A DNA stretch of 64,000 nt from NCBI GenBank assembly GCA_038049695.1, contig CP142451.1:70014001-70078000 (forward strand), in the 5' to 3' direction. The position numbers and the translations under genes are program-made. Shown here piece by piece: positions 44,293 to 56,754 of the stretch. The notes beneath the pieces are model-generated. The model saw only the letters and a list, made by a program, of their open reading frames with translations. It was not told the DNA's origin and made no database searches. The DNA comes from Cinnamomum chago (lineage: Eukaryota > Streptophyta > Magnoliopsida > Laurales > Lauraceae). Numbering within the stretch: the stretch's first letter is position 1; each line of letters begins with the position of its first letter.

Positions 44293-46485
44293 TGTGGGAA
44301 CCATTAGGGGATCCGAACCCTAGGGGGGGGAGAATAGGGTGAGCTCCAATTATGACCAATTTTAATCAATTTTAACTTCTTTAACTTAAACTAGTCACAA
44401 GTGATGATTACAAATAAAATGCGGAAGCTTAATAAAAACAATCACCACAAAGCAAGCACCATCACACAAGGATTTATAGTGGTTCGGCCTCAATGCCTAC
44501 ATCCACTACCGGCTTGTGATCCAACACCCCACCGGATTTTCACTATTTATGCTTTTCAATAGGCTAAGCAATAACCTTTACAATTATACTTTTCAAGGCT
44601 AAGCAATAACCTTTACATTATGCTTTTCAAGGCTAAGCAATAACCTCTTCAACCACAAGGTTGGTTATCTCTCTAATTAGTGTCTATAAAACACTTGATG
44701 AAGATTCAATTAAGCTCATTACAATGCCTCTTAATTAGGCGGATATGGAAGTGTAAAACTAACTCACACACACACTAAATGAATGCAAAGATGTATGCTC
44801 ATGATGTGTGTATGATGTCCTCAATCATTTTTAAAATGAAAGCTCATAAATGTATGCCTAAGGCTTTTGAAAGTTTTAGCTCATAAAACATATATGATTG
44901 AGGAAATGCTAATCACATGTTAAAACTAACTTGTAAAAGATATACATTTGTATCCTAAACAAGTTGTGAAAATTCAAAGACCAAAACATGTGAAGCATAG
45001 GGATGTCAATCAAATCAACAATGTAGCTCATAAAACATAAAAATAGATTTGATTGAAATTAGGGGACAAATCATATGAAATTATAAATACAACTTGAAAA
45101 AGATATACCTATCAAAGTAAGGCAAGTTGTGAAACTTTAAAACAATAATACATATGATTTGTAAAGTTTGTTGAATCCAAAACATAAGATACATTTGAAA
45201 GAGATTTTCTTATGATGGAAAACAACAACCAAAGATTCAACCAAGTATATGAATCATGTTACATATGATTTTAAATATTCTTTCATTAACATGATCTACT
45301 TAGATTTACCAAAAATAAAGTACTACTTGGATTGAATCAAATGGTGATGTATCCAAAACAATAAATCAACTCAAAAGATAAAACATGTTAAGGACACAAC
45401 AAATCATAGTTTAACATGCTACTAAAGATTTACCAAAGATAAAACAAAAACATGAAAACATATGATTTGTAAAGATGTTGAATCCAAAACATAAGATAGT
45501 TTTGAAAGTGATTTTCTTATGTTGAAAAACAACAACCATAGATTCAACCAAGTATAGGAATCATGTTACATATAATTTCAAAGATTCTTTCATTAACATG
45601 ATCTACTTAGATTTACCAAAAATAAAGTACTACTTGGATTGAATCAAATGGTGATGTATCCAAAACAATAAATCAACTCAAAACATAAAACATGTTAAGG
45701 ACACAACACTTCATACATAGTTTATCATGCTACAAAAGATTTACCAAAAGTAAAACAAAGCATGAAAACATATGATTAAGGAAAGTAGAGCCTACTTTGT
45801 GATTTAACTTCATTAATCCAAGCTTTAGCTTTCCTAATGATTCCCTTCATCCCTTAGTTCATTTCCCTTTGATTTGCCTCAAAACCCCTCAAGGAGGGCC
45901 TTAAAATTCCCAACTTTTGGCAAAGGAAAGAACTCATATATATAGTCAAAACAGCCCAACGGCTAGTCCCCGGTCGACCTGGCAGCAGGGCTCGGTCGAC
46001 CCGGCCTTCACAACGGCTATATTTCTGACCGTTTGAAAAATGGCCAACGGTAATGTACCCGGTCGACCGGGTCCCCTGGGCCGGTCGACCAGCCACACTG
46101 CAGTCCGACCACTTGGGACCAAAATTCCCAAAAATCCATTTTACAAAGTATTTCTTGAGGGAACTTTTTGGGCCATTTAACCAAGCTTAAAAACATGTTT
46201 TAAATCATTCTAAGGGTTTTAAAACATGAACCATAAAAAGACTAAAACATTTTGAAAGATTTAAAACTCATAGGCTAGCTTGATTTTCTAAAACTCTTTT
46301 AAAAAACAAATGCATCCAAGATTAAAAACAAATCATGCATAAATCAATATATCTTCAAAACTTAAAAACCAATGCATGTATAAAACAAGATTTCAAGATT
46401 TCTTAAAACAATGCATATGAGTGTAAATCAAATGATGCTAGAATGATAATGCATCTATCAAATTGCAATCTACAAAATGCTAACA
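44293..46485 (+). mobile_element. L-family LTR, full length
   Basis: Starts TGTGGGAACC...CCCTAGGGGGGGG, ends CAAAATGCTAACA. It shares the poly-G, GGTGAGCTC, ATTTATAGTGGTTCGGCC and TTTTCAAGGCTAAGCAATAA landmarks with 60310-61728 and, inverted, with 5660-6520. It is longer than the copy at 60310 because of a duplicated internal block (AACATGATCTACTTAGATTT and neighbours occur twice, about 45290 and 45597). Flanking 5-mers ACTAG and GTGTT do not match, so I cannot call it a clean solo LTR. Confidence 0.7.
45970..46095. repeat. Cluster of GGTCGACC palindromes in the L-family LTR
   Basis: Four copies (CCGGTCGACCTGG, TCGGTCGACCCGG, CCGGTCGACCGGG, CCGGTCGACCAGC) plus a degenerate fifth within about 125 bases. 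Confidence 0.9.
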
Positions 46486-47450
46486 GTGTTGACTTACAAT
46501 TGGCCTCACTCATTATTAACTCAAAGCAAATGAATAGACAGAAACTTGAGTTCATTAATTTCTCAGGATTATAAGCCTATTGCTAGGGAATTATGAGAGC
46601 AGATCTTAAAGTAAAGACAATGTTCATAAGGTGCTTCTCATGATCCTTCAATACATCTAATGTACCAGCACCATGATTTAAAATCTTACATTCTGATGAT
46701 CGAGACAAATCACACTATCTCATAGTGATCAAAGTGTTGTAACCTTATCAGATGAGATGCTCAATCTCATCACTGGTTGAAAAGATATTTAAGTATAAGA
46801 TTTTACACATGTCTCTCGTATGTGGATCTCATCCATACACATGTGTTACATTTAATATACTTGTGGACTTCGGTTCATCTCATGAACCATCATGTCATTT
46901 ATATTGGTTATGTGTAAGTAAGTAATAAAACATCATTCAACTCATGAAAGGAAATCATGATTATATTGATAAATAAAGAAATAAATCAATTTATTACATC
47001 ATCTAATAAATTGAGTCCATATAAACTAACAATCAAATGAGGAAGGAGATCGGATATGGAGACTTGGAGTATGGCACTACCTCTGAGAACGCACTTTGCA
47101 AGGTAATGGATTCCATTAGGTTCTGATTGCGCTCTCAATTCTTCATCAATCGTCATTTGTGATGCTCAAGATGGGCTTGAGTCCATCAAAGATTGATAAG
47201 AACTGGCACGGGACCATTGCAGACTGAGTTGCGCGATGATTTCTTACAGTCTGTAGGCCGGAGATCTAGAGCAGTGGAAAGTCTTTGCTCTCTTTCTTGT
47301 ACTTTGACCTCATTCGCTTTGAAATTTTGAGATCTTCTTGACCATTCACTTGACCTACTTAGAGATTTGACTCCTTCTTTGACCTGGCTATCCTCCTGTT
47401 GTGCTTGTCTTTGACTTGATCTTTTTATGAAAACCTTTTGGGTGCCAACA
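46486..47450. other. Degenerate sequence after the L-family LTR
   Basis: Non-coding. It includes CTCATGAACCATCATGTC and other text with short inverted repeats, plus a 55-bp segment at about 47173-47227 (GGGCTTGAGTCCATCAAAGA, GAACTGGCACGGGACCATTG) that matches, inverted, 38715-38770. Confidence 0.35.
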
Positions 47451-47533
47451 ACTAATGGAAATACAAGATTGTTTCATTATTTCTTGGTAATGGAACCATT
47501 CAATGAATACAAATATTAAGTGGTTAGAAACCT

Positions 47534-47795
47534 TACCAAGTCAATGTGTTTGCCGATCAAGACATTAGGTTGACAGCTGAAGCGGAGGATTCTAAATAAA
47601 GAGATACTCTTTGCTCTCTCATAGCAAGTCCATGTTTTGCCGATCAAGACATCAAGTTAACAACTGAAGCAGAGGATTCTAAATAAAGAGATATTCTTTG
47701 CTCTCTCACAAGAAGTCCATGTGTTTGCCGAATGACAACTGAAGCAGAGGATTCAACATAAAGAGATATTCTTTGATCTCTTCCACATTCAAAGG
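47534..47795 (+). repeat. Three tandem units of about 75-100 bp
   Basis: Each contains GTTTGCCGATCAAGACAT (partly lost in the third), then ACAACTGAAGCAGAGGATTC and AAATAAAGAGATATTCTTTG. Non-coding. Confidence 0.85.
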
Positions 47796-48889
47796 AGGAA
47801 AGAAGGCAGGAATGAGCCACCAATTATGTCATTGGAGACACCAAAGTGGATGCCCAAGGATCATGTCATGAAAGTGATGGTGAGGATATTTCATTTCTTA
47901 TTGCTGAAAGGGGTGATGGAGTCAAATTCTTGCTCATGAATGATGGTCTCTCGATAAATCTCCACTGACTGATTAAGATCTCAATAGAAACTATGTAATG
48001 ATTGTTTCGAATTGGGTTATTTAGGGCTTGAAAGGGAATTGAGATATTCGAGGTTGACGATTCAATTGAGTGTGAAGTGATGAGAGACGGACTTGGAAAT
48101 TTGATACTTTTATTTCAATTTCTTACGCTTTGGGTTTGCTTATATAGAGAGATAAAGGTATGGAAGGAAGCGTTTCTTAACAAAAAATTTATATGAAGCC
48201 CCTTCATTTTTATCACAAGCAAAAGGATCAAGTTTTTCTAATGTGCTTAAATAATATGGTCAAAGCCACAATTTTTTTTTTGGATCTTCCATTTTTTTTA
48301 TCTAATATCAACTTTAATTGACATAACTTTTAAAAACGAGAACTTTTCTATAATGGTATTTTCCAAGTATTCATATAATATTTTAGAAATACTGCTAAAA
48401 TTGAATACCATGAGAAAAGTAGAAAATATCAAAATCAAAATAAAAACTGGAAATATGCCTAGAATAGTTTTACCAATAAATTATATCTATCTAATAAATA
48501 TTATTATTTAAAACTAAATTACTCTTTTTATTTTTATTCTTCAGGACCATTTATCTTAAAATGAGTTATCTTCCACTGAATTTTCACATGTCAATCAATC
48601 TAACAATTAATATTTACTCCAATCGAAGTGAAGTTCGAGACACTACCTATTCATCTAGGGGCATGTGATGTGGATGTCTTAGATTAAGGAAAAGAGGATC
48701 CTACATGAGCTAGCGGTGGGGATTATTAGTCAATTGGTGGTAGCGCTAGTAATAGGCATGAATACAAATCATGTTCAAGTCAGGACCAAAATGTCTTCGC
48801 ATTTGACACAAGTTCAAACCCTTGAATATTGGAACCAAAATCTAATTTTTCAAAAAGATCATAATTAAGACCCAAATTTACAAATTGGT
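47796..48889. other. AT-rich sequence without features
   Basis: No coding signal, no recognised repeat family. Confidence 0.4.
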
Positions 48890-49570
48890 CCTGCAATTTA
48901 AAGATATGATTGAAATTAATACAAAGTGTATCTTATCTTTTACATTAATGCAAAGTCTATCATATATTTTAACTTAATTATATCTATTGCATTAATGTAA
49001 AGTATATCATGTTTTTTGGTCCTTCAATTTAAAGATATGATTGACATTAATACAAAGTCTACCTTATCTTTTACATTAATGCAAAGTCTATCATATATAT
49101 ATTAACTTAATTATATCTATTGCATTAATGTAAAGTATATCATATTTTTTTCATACAAGGCCTATCATATCTTTTACATTAATTGTATGTTTTACATTAA
49201 TCACATCAAAGTCTATCTTATCTTTTACATTAATACAAAGTCTATCATATCTTTTAAGTTTATTATATCTATTGTTTTAATGCAAAGTATAACATATCTT
49301 TTTCATTAATACAAGGTCTATTATATCTTTTACATTAATTGTAAGTTTTACATTAATCATATCTCTAACATTGATGTAAATTTTATCATATCTTTTATAT
49401 TAATCGTATCTTTTACATTAATGTAAAGTCTATCATATCATTTATATTAATCGTATCTTTTACATTAATGTAAAGTCTATCATATCTTTTATATTAATCG
49501 TATCTTTTACATTAATGTAAAGTCTATCATGTCTTTTACATTATTTTATTTTTTTTACATGAATCCAAAG
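48890..49570 (+). repeat. AT-rich tandem array with palindromic core TTTACATTAATGTAAA
   Basis: At the right end the 16-bp perfect palindrome TTTACATTAATGTAAA sits at 49412, 49459 and 49506, an exact 47-bp period. The unit continues AGTCTATCATATCTTTTATA then TTAATCGTATC. Degenerate units (ATTAATGCAAAGTCTATCAT) extend leftward to about 48890. Confidence 0.9.
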
Positions 49571-51282
49571 TTTATTATCTCTTTTCCATTAATGGAAAGT
49601 CCATCTCACATAAACTCTTTCACCACTTGATCATAGATGATTTTCTATATTTACTAGAGAGATGGAGGAGCAATAGAAACTTCCAGTTTTTCTTTCTATA
49701 TTTCCTAGATAGACAAGGGGGAGTCTTACAGTGTTTTGAACCCCACCCCACCCCCCACCCCCCCTTCTTTTCCATGTGTGAGTTAGTCCTCCTTGCATGT
49801 GTGAGTTCCTATTACCTCACATGTGCAAGTTGTCTGCCCCTTGCATATGCGAGTTCCTATTACCTCGCATGCGCAAGTCTCTCACGGACCAAGCCCCTTA
49901 GTTGGGATACTAAAAGAAAAGGTAAATTAAAATTAGTATTGACTGTGGTAGAGAGAATACACATATTGAAAAGGCAAAACTCTTGGTCCTTTGACTTTGC
50001 TGTTATATTTCTTTTTAAAGAAAGATACAAATGTCAAAAATCAAATGGCAAAATTAAGAGTTCAGTTCATTAACCAAAATTACCTACTATAGTTAAATCT
50101 GTGTGTTTTTTAGTGAAAATAAATATCTCAGATGAAATATTTTGGAGTCAGTTAACCGGAATTTGTAAATGTGTATTGATCAATATTGTGTTTAATTTCA
50201 ACAAATGAAATTTGTATTCTGTTTATCTTCTAATGAAAGAAAAATATATAATAAAATCAGTGGGCAAAGCTCGGAGTCTTTTGTTCATATCATAAAAAAT
50301 AAAAAAATTAAAACAAAAAAAACAAAACAATCACCAAAGCTAACAGGCAAGACTTCGAATCCTTTATTAAATTAGTAAATAGATATTAATATTATGCTTA
50401 TCTTAAAAAAATAATTAATATTATATTTATCTTCAACAAAAGAATCAAATTCCAAAAGACAAAAGGCAAAACTTTGAGTCATTTAACTGAAATTAATAAA
50501 TATGCATAATATTGTGTTTATCATCAACAAAACTAAAAAAAGATAATGTCTTTACCTTCTGACAGAAGAGACAAATACCAAAAGTCAGTTGGCAATTGGA
50601 ATTGTCTTTTAACCAAAATCAGTAAATATAGTTTAATATTATGCTTATCTTCGGCAAAAGAAATAAATATCCAAACTTGATATCCTTTGAATAATAATAT
50701 GTCTATCTACAGTCAAGGAAATCAAAACTGCCTTTATCTTTCAAAACAAGAGTCCTTGAATATTATACATTAATGTTTTATTTATCTTCATTGATAGAAA
50801 TAATATTATGTTTATCTTATAATTTGAATGAAACGAATATAGGAAGTCAATAAGCAAAACTTGTAGCACTTTAACTAGAGATATTATTGGATTATCTTCA
50901 AAGAAATAAACATCAAAATTAATATACAGACGTGGAGTCCTTTAACTAGAATTATTAAATATATATTAAAATTCTTTTTATCTTCAATAAAAGAAATTGA
51001 TATTCTGTTTATCTTCAATAAAAGGACAAGTATCAAAAGTCAAAAGTCTTTAAGTTCTTTTACTAGAATTAATAAGTTTACATTAGTGTTTTGTTTATTT
51101 TTAACAAAATAAATTGATATTATGTTTATTTTCTAACGAAAGAGGCAAATACCAAATGTCAAGAGGCAAGGCTGAAGAATCCTTTCACCATAGTTAATTC
51201 ATTAATTATATATTCTTCTACAATGAAACAAATTAATATTTTTTTCAATAAAAGGTGGAAAATTCTAAAAAGTCAAAATTAA
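49571..51282. other. Degenerate AT-rich region with irregular repeat of a GGAGTCCTTTAAC phrase
   Basis: A phrase like GGCAAAACTTGGAGTCCTTTAACTAGAATTAATAAATAT recurs about ten times at irregular spacing (about 80-290 bases) between 49980 and 51290. A 447-base open frame at 49627-50073 crosses a C-rich run and two CACATGTGCAAG-type repeats and shows no family resemblance. No gene supported. Confidence 0.4.
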
Positions 51283-51500
51283 CACTTAACATGGAGTCCT
51301 TTAAAGGAAAATCACTCAGCTCTGTATTATTTTCATGTATGGTTTGTTCTAGTCTGATGATGGCCAATTGGATTCCGTATCGCACTCAACCAATCAGCAA
51401 TAAAGCTTTCATCAAGGGGCCATCATCAGACTAGAACAAACCATACGCGAAAATAATACAAAGCTGAGTGATTTTCCTTTAAAGGAATCCAAGTTAAGTG
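51283..51500. repeat. Large inverted repeat (83-bp arms, 52-bp loop)
   Basis: Left arm 51283-51365 (CACTTAACATGGAGTCCTTT...GATGATGGCC) and right arm 51418-51500 are inverted copies with five mismatches by eye. It could be a foldback/MITE-like element. The outer part of the arms is one unit of the irregular repeat to the left, so local inverted duplication is an alternative. No clear target duplication seen. Confidence 0.9.
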
Positions 51501-52321
51501 TTTTGGCTTTTTGGAATTTCCTTTATTCATTCTTGTGTTGGAATTTGGATCTCCTCACATGCGCGAATCCTAGTTATTCCCACTCGCGCCCCGAGATCAG
51601 GCTACTGTAGAAATCTGATTTTGAGTTGTGACATATTAGTATCAGAGCAGGCAAGTTTCTAGGACATAAAATACTCTAGGAACTTTAAGAAGTGTGGTGA
51701 GGAATCGTTACACCTTTAGCTAGATCTTATCTTGTTTGAGCTAAAGATCGTTTTGTGGAGAAGACTTTTCTCGTCTACTCTTCTCTTTTGGTTGTTTGGG
51801 AAATTTGGGGGACCAAATTCCTCTCTAAAGGGAGAGAATTTAGCATCTCCGTACCCACATATGGTGTTTTTTGCTTGTGTTCGCGTCAGAGTTTGTCAGT
51901 TTTATGGGCTCAGTACATGGCTTTCGAAGGATTTAAATAGATGTCATCCATTTCACTGTCGGGGATAGAATTGGTCAACCATTTCAGCGTCATGGATAGA
52001 GTTAATGAATGAAGATGTGCGCAGTTGTTAGCCAACGAGGAGCATCAGTAACGCTTGAAGTCCCCTTTTCAGTTGACCAAGGACTGTCATACAAATAAGT
52101 GCAGATTATTAGTGGAATTTGATCCATTTTTCTAAGCCAGAGGACCCTAGAAGTCAGATTAGTGATTGATCTTATGAAGACTGAAGTGATTTTCAGTTGG
52201 AAAAGATTTAAGTGGATACCCAAAGCTAAGATTCTTTCGAGTTGGATGAGTTATCATTGGAGAATTGTTTATAAATTTTCAACAATTGCAATTCTAATGG
52301 CGAAGTTGACTTATCAGAATG

Positions 52322-52709
52322 TGTAACATCCCGCCCCCTAAGGGCCTATTAACTATAATTAATTGGGTGTTTAGTTAGTAAGTTGGATTAGAGTCTAGAG
52401 AGTCAGGGTTAGCGACGAATCGTATGTGCGAAGTTTCGCACGATTCGGAGCTCGTTCGGGTATGATAGAGGTTGTTTTATTATTTGGGTAAGGTTTCAGG
52501 GATATTTATGAGAGTATGAGTTTTTGGTGAGTTTGGGTGCATTAGGTAGGTTTCATCGTTTCATGAACTTTAGTCTTCTGTCGCGTTTCGATTCGACGCG
52601 TCGAAGAGGCCCGAAACTTATCAAATGCATATGTAGGCCGACCCGGAACTTAAACTAAAAGCCCAAGCCCACAACTCAAGCCCAAAGACCCATCACTCAA
52701 ATTAGGTCA
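52322..52709 (+). repeat. 5' LTR stump
   Basis: 388 bases that I read as identical, without gaps, to 53893-54280 of the 3' LTR. The deletion breakpoint follows AAATTAGGTCA. Confidence 0.95.
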
Positions 52710-53856
52710 ACAAGTGAAGGTTGAGCATCAGAAACCTCCAGGATTACTCCAACCCTTGAGAGTACCGGAGTGGAAGTGGGAACATATCACCATGGACTTC
52801 GTTGCAGGTTTGCCACCCACGAGGGATAATGACAGCATTTGGGTGATTGTTGACAGACTTACGAAGTCAGCACACTTCATTCCGATGAAGATGAGAGGAT
52901 CCATGGACATCTTGGCACACAAGTACATTGACACTGTAGTCAAACTGCATGGAATTCCAGATTCTATTGTTTCAGACAGAGATATGAGGTTTGTGGGCAG
53001 ATTTTGGGTCAGTTTGCAAGCAGCCTTGGGTACTACATTGAACTTCAGCACTGCATATCACCCCCAGACCGATGGGCAGACAGAGAGGACCAATCAGACC
53101 ATGGAGGATATGTTGAGGGCATGTGTTCTTGATTTCGGGAAAGACTGGGAGAAGAGTCTTCCTTTGTGTGAGTTTGCCTACAACAATAGCTATCACTCCA
53201 GTATCGGGATGGCACCGTTCGAGGCATTGTACGGACGGAAGTGCAAGATCCCGATTTGTTGGGAAGAGATTGGTGTTCGGAGCTTTCATGGACCGTCGAT
53301 CATCAGTGATACCAGCGAGAAGGTGAAGCAGATTATTGATAGGCTGAAGATTGCAAGAGACCGTCAGAAGAGCTATGCAGACCCGAAGAGGAGAGATTTG
53401 GAGTTTCCGGTTGGGGACAAGGTGTTTCTCAAAGTCTCACCGACTAGAGGAACCATGAGATTCGGTCAAAAAGGGAAGTTGGCTCGGAGGTACATTGGAC
53501 CGTTTGAGATCGATAGGCGAGTTGGTGAAGTGGCCTACAGATTGATACTACCAGCAGAGTTAGCAGGTGTTCACAGAGTTTTCCATATTTCCATGCTGAG
53601 GAAGTACATTCCAGACCCTTCCCATGTGCTACATCATGAGCCATTGGATGTTCAGCCAGATGTTACCTTCGTTGAGAGACCGAAGAAGATCATAGACACC
53701 AAGGAGCAAGTGTTGAGGACAAGGACCATCCATTGGGTCAAAGTGCAGTGGGAGCATCACAGTCCGAGGGAAGCAACTTGGGAGCTCAGGGATCAGGTTC
53801 AGGAGAAGCATCCAGAGTTGTTGCCGGATTCAGAGGTTTTGCCAGAGGTGTGTTAG
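52710..53856 (+). pseudogene. Integrase catalytic core plus chromodomain (5'-truncated)
   Basis: About 380 codons, open to TAG at 53854-53856. The frame enters from the LTR stump; the first in-frame GTG is 52714. The DDE integrase core keeps all three acidic residues ([34 protein letters not shown]). The [16 protein letters not shown] block of the C-terminal domain follows, then a chromodomain-like tail ([20 protein letters not shown]). That combination marks a chromovirus, Del/Tekay group. The HHCC zinc-binding part and all upstream pol domains are missing, so it is not a working polyprotein, yet no stop or shift has accumulated, in keeping with a very recent deletion. Confidence 0.95.
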
Positions 53857-53875
53857 GGATTTGGAGGACCAAATA

Positions 53876-53892
53876 GCCTAAGCGGGGGAGGA
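53876..53892 (+). other. Polypurine tract before the 3' LTR
   Basis: AAGCGGGGGAGGA directly precedes the LTR start TGTAACATCCC, the usual position and composition of the plus-strand primer in this group. Confidence 0.85.
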
Positions 53893-56754
53893 TGTAACAT
53901 CCCGCCCCCTAAGGGCCTATTAACTATAATTAATTGGGTGTTTAGTTAGTAAGTTGGATTAGAGTCTAGAGAGTCAGGGTTAGCGACGAATCGTATGTGC
54001 GAAGTTTCGCACGATTCGGAGCTCGTTCGGGTATGATAGAGGTTGTTTTATTATTTGGGTAAGGTTTCAGGGATATTTATGAGAGTATGAGTTTTTGGTG
54101 AGTTTGGGTGCATTAGGTAGGTTTCATCGTTTCATGAACTTTAGTCTTCTGTCGCGTTTCGATTCGACGCGTCGAAGAGGCCCGAAACTTATCAAATGCA
54201 TATGTAGGCCGACCCGGAACTTAAACTAAAAGCCCAAGCCCACAACTCAAGCCCAAAGACCCATCACTCAAATTAGGTCACCCACCCATGTTCTTTCCCT
54301 CCTTCATTCATTCACTCAACTCCAACAACCACAGCACACAGCAGCCGACCCTTTTCTCTTCCTTTCCTTCATCTTCTTCTCCTCCGTCGACGAGCGTCGG
54401 AGCTCAGGCGAAGGAACCAAGCCACTCATCACCTCCCTCAAGCTTTCAAGAACCCAACCATACACTTTTCTAAGTGTTTCCTTCTCAACCCATCCTAAAG
54501 GTATGCTCTTCAAGCTTCTAGACCTAGGTAGATTACTTCCTTTGGATTAGAAATGGTGTAGATGAGCTTACTTCTTCCTTGGCATTTCATTTGTAGTGAG
54601 GTTTTGAGTGTGGAACCCATTTATTCAAGTTTGAGCTTGAGGAGGACTTTCCTCTTCATTTCTCTTTGGTTTTGAGTCAAGCTCTTCATCAAAGGCAAGT
54701 GAATAGTTATATTATTGTTTGATATGCTTGTTTTCCTTGATTTGTATGTTAAAATCATATGTTAGATTACCTTTGCTCATTTGATTCTTTAGATGCTTTG
54801 AAAACATGATAAATGGTTCATAGTTTGTAAAGAATGGATGTAGAGATTAATGGCTTGATTTGTTTGTTTTATGCCTTCAAAGTAGTGTGTTTTTATCACT
54901 ACACATGTTGCTAATCAGGTCCCATAAGAGAGAAATGGGAAAAGTCCCATTCCAGCCCAGAAACAGTGGCTGTGCCCTGTTTCTGCAGGCTGGCCGGTTA
55001 ACCGGGTAACAGAGGCCGGTTAACCGGCCAACCTTAACTGGGAGGGCCATTTAAACCTGTAACAGGCCGGTCAACCGGCTGTAGTTCAGCCGGTCAACCG
55101 GCCAAGAGGGCAGGTTAACCGGCTCAAAGGGGCAGGTCAACCGGCTCTCCTGCATTTTCTGCAGAATTTCTCCTGTGGAGTAATTTTCACCCCTTTTTGA
55201 TGGACTTTGACGGACCTTTGGTTACCCCTTTTTGGACTCACTTGACTATGTACGAGGAACGTTTTGAGCAGATGATTTCTCGTAGTTATTTTCATTTCTT
55301 GGGTTTCAATTCATTTCAATCTTGAACGGAATAGGGCAAAGGGATACCACCTCAAATCTATGCACGAAGAGGTTCCATTTTGGGTATCGTGAACCCTAAT
55401 TCCTTTCGTTGACTGATTAGGATTGTACGAGACTCCGGAAATAACAATGACCTAGGAATGGATTGTCTATCGCTTATGATTCCGAAATGTACCGTTTGGT
55501 ACTCTCCACATGAAACATCCATGTTCTTTAGCTTCGTTTGCTTGTTTTGGTTTGGGGATCTCCGTACGAACTTAGAAGATGAACTTAGGATCCCTTTTGA
55601 TGTTCCGTTTGTTTCGAAATATGATGGGGGTGTTGTGGCTAGACAGCTTTGATTAAGAAAGCATGTTGAGGACTACCTATGAAGATAAGTATGAAGTATG
55701 AAGAAGTTCGATTATGTTTGTATGATTTGATAATGGTAAGGTAGTTTCTCTTTGGTTAATGAATCCTGTTCGCGCAGGAAAGCCTAGCCCCTCACTATTG
55801 TATGTTTAGGACTCTTGTGTCAGGCATCACTCAGCTGTTAACGCCCAGCACTTTTGGCGCACCAATTGTGTGAGGACTTTGGAATGAACGTCTGCGCAGT
55901 ACGACTTTTTATATTTTAGATGGATGTACACCATCAGATACCCGTTCTGTAAGAAGTATGAATGTTCGTTTTGTTTATTTTGTTTTAAGGGTATCATATG
56001 TTTGTTTGCCGGGTTTTCATCCCGAGCCTATTGCTTTACTCTACCACAGCTCTCATGTTGAGCCAGGAGGGTCAAGTGAAACTATCCCGTGGTGATTAGC
56101 CTATGTGATTTGCCTATTTGTTAGAAGTGTGTTGGTTGATTTTATGATTCCTATGCTACACGTTTATTACAGTCAGAACGTTATGCATCTCTTATGATAT
56201 GGTCCATTCGTATATTCATTAGTCTGCATATTATTGATGATTATATATCTATTCCCTTGCCGACCTTCGTGTCTGATGATGCTACTCTTGGTGCATAGGT
56301 ACCGAGCCATACTTCGGGGAGGAAGAAGCGACGGAAGAAGTTCAGGCAGATCAGCCTGATGACTTCCTCGAGTACAGTACGGACGGCATAGTATAGCCGT
56401 ACTGACCCCGTACGAGAGAGCCTTCACTTTTGGACTAGTTTATATGTTGGTTCTTTTATTTTGATTAGGCCCGAGTTTGTTGTGGCCTGATGTTATAATT
56501 TATTTAGTTTAAAACTTGAATCTTAAGTATGATATTCAGTATTACTCTTTAACTATACATCTATGAGATACCTCTTGTGTTTGGAGTTTCCGTTATTTGT
56601 TTTATATGATTGAGAAAACATTTACACCTCACAGCGGTCTTCGATCCAGACGGGACACGATTGGGGCCAAGTGGCATTTGATTAATGATAGAAAAAGTTT
56701 TAAATTGGCCCTAATCTCACGCATAACCCCGGTTACTCTTTTGGGGGCGTGACA
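53893..56754 (+). repeat. 3' LTR of the young element
   Basis: 2862 bp, TGTAACATCCC...GGGGGCGTGACA. It contains a CT-rich leader-like region (54290-54480), a palindrome cluster (54992-55146), and terminal inverted blocks (CCGCCCCC near the start, GGGGGCG near the end). Confidence 0.95.
54992..55146. repeat. Cluster of CCGGTTAACCGG-type palindromes
   Basis: Six copies: two GGCCGGTTAACCGG, two with GGTCAACC (GGCCGGTCAACCGGC and AGCCGGTCAACCGGCC), and two half-degenerate CAGGTTAACCGGC / CAGGTCAACCGGC. Confidence 0.9.

Larger units (their letters stand above)
52322..56754 (+). mobile_element. Young Del/Tekay-like Ty3/gypsy element with large internal deletion
   Basis: It begins TGTAACATCCCGCCCCC and ends TTTTGGGGGCGTGACA, flanked by a perfect duplication GAATG (52317-52321 and 56755-56759). 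Only the first 388 bp of the 5' LTR remain. They join directly to integrase coding sequence, followed by a complete 3' LTR. Everything from the LTR body through gag, protease, reverse transcriptase and RNase H is deleted. Confidence 0.95.

Noticed and set aside
45970..46095. GGTCGACC clusters considered as cloning-site contamination
   Set aside because: Copies are degenerate, sit in a repeated LTR position in two loci and are embedded in ordinary LTR sequence, so they are native.
44293..46485. L-family LTR as a clean solo LTR
   Set aside because: The flanking 5-mers ACTAG and GTGTT do not match, so only LTR identity is claimed.
49627..50073. 148-codon frame
   Set aside because: Crosses a C-rich run and CACATGTG repeats in degenerate AT-rich DNA, with no conserved motif or gene context.
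51732..51968. 78-codon frame after the primer-site-like sequence considered as gag
   Set aside because: Too short, no capsid or zinc-knuckle motif; the region is degenerate.
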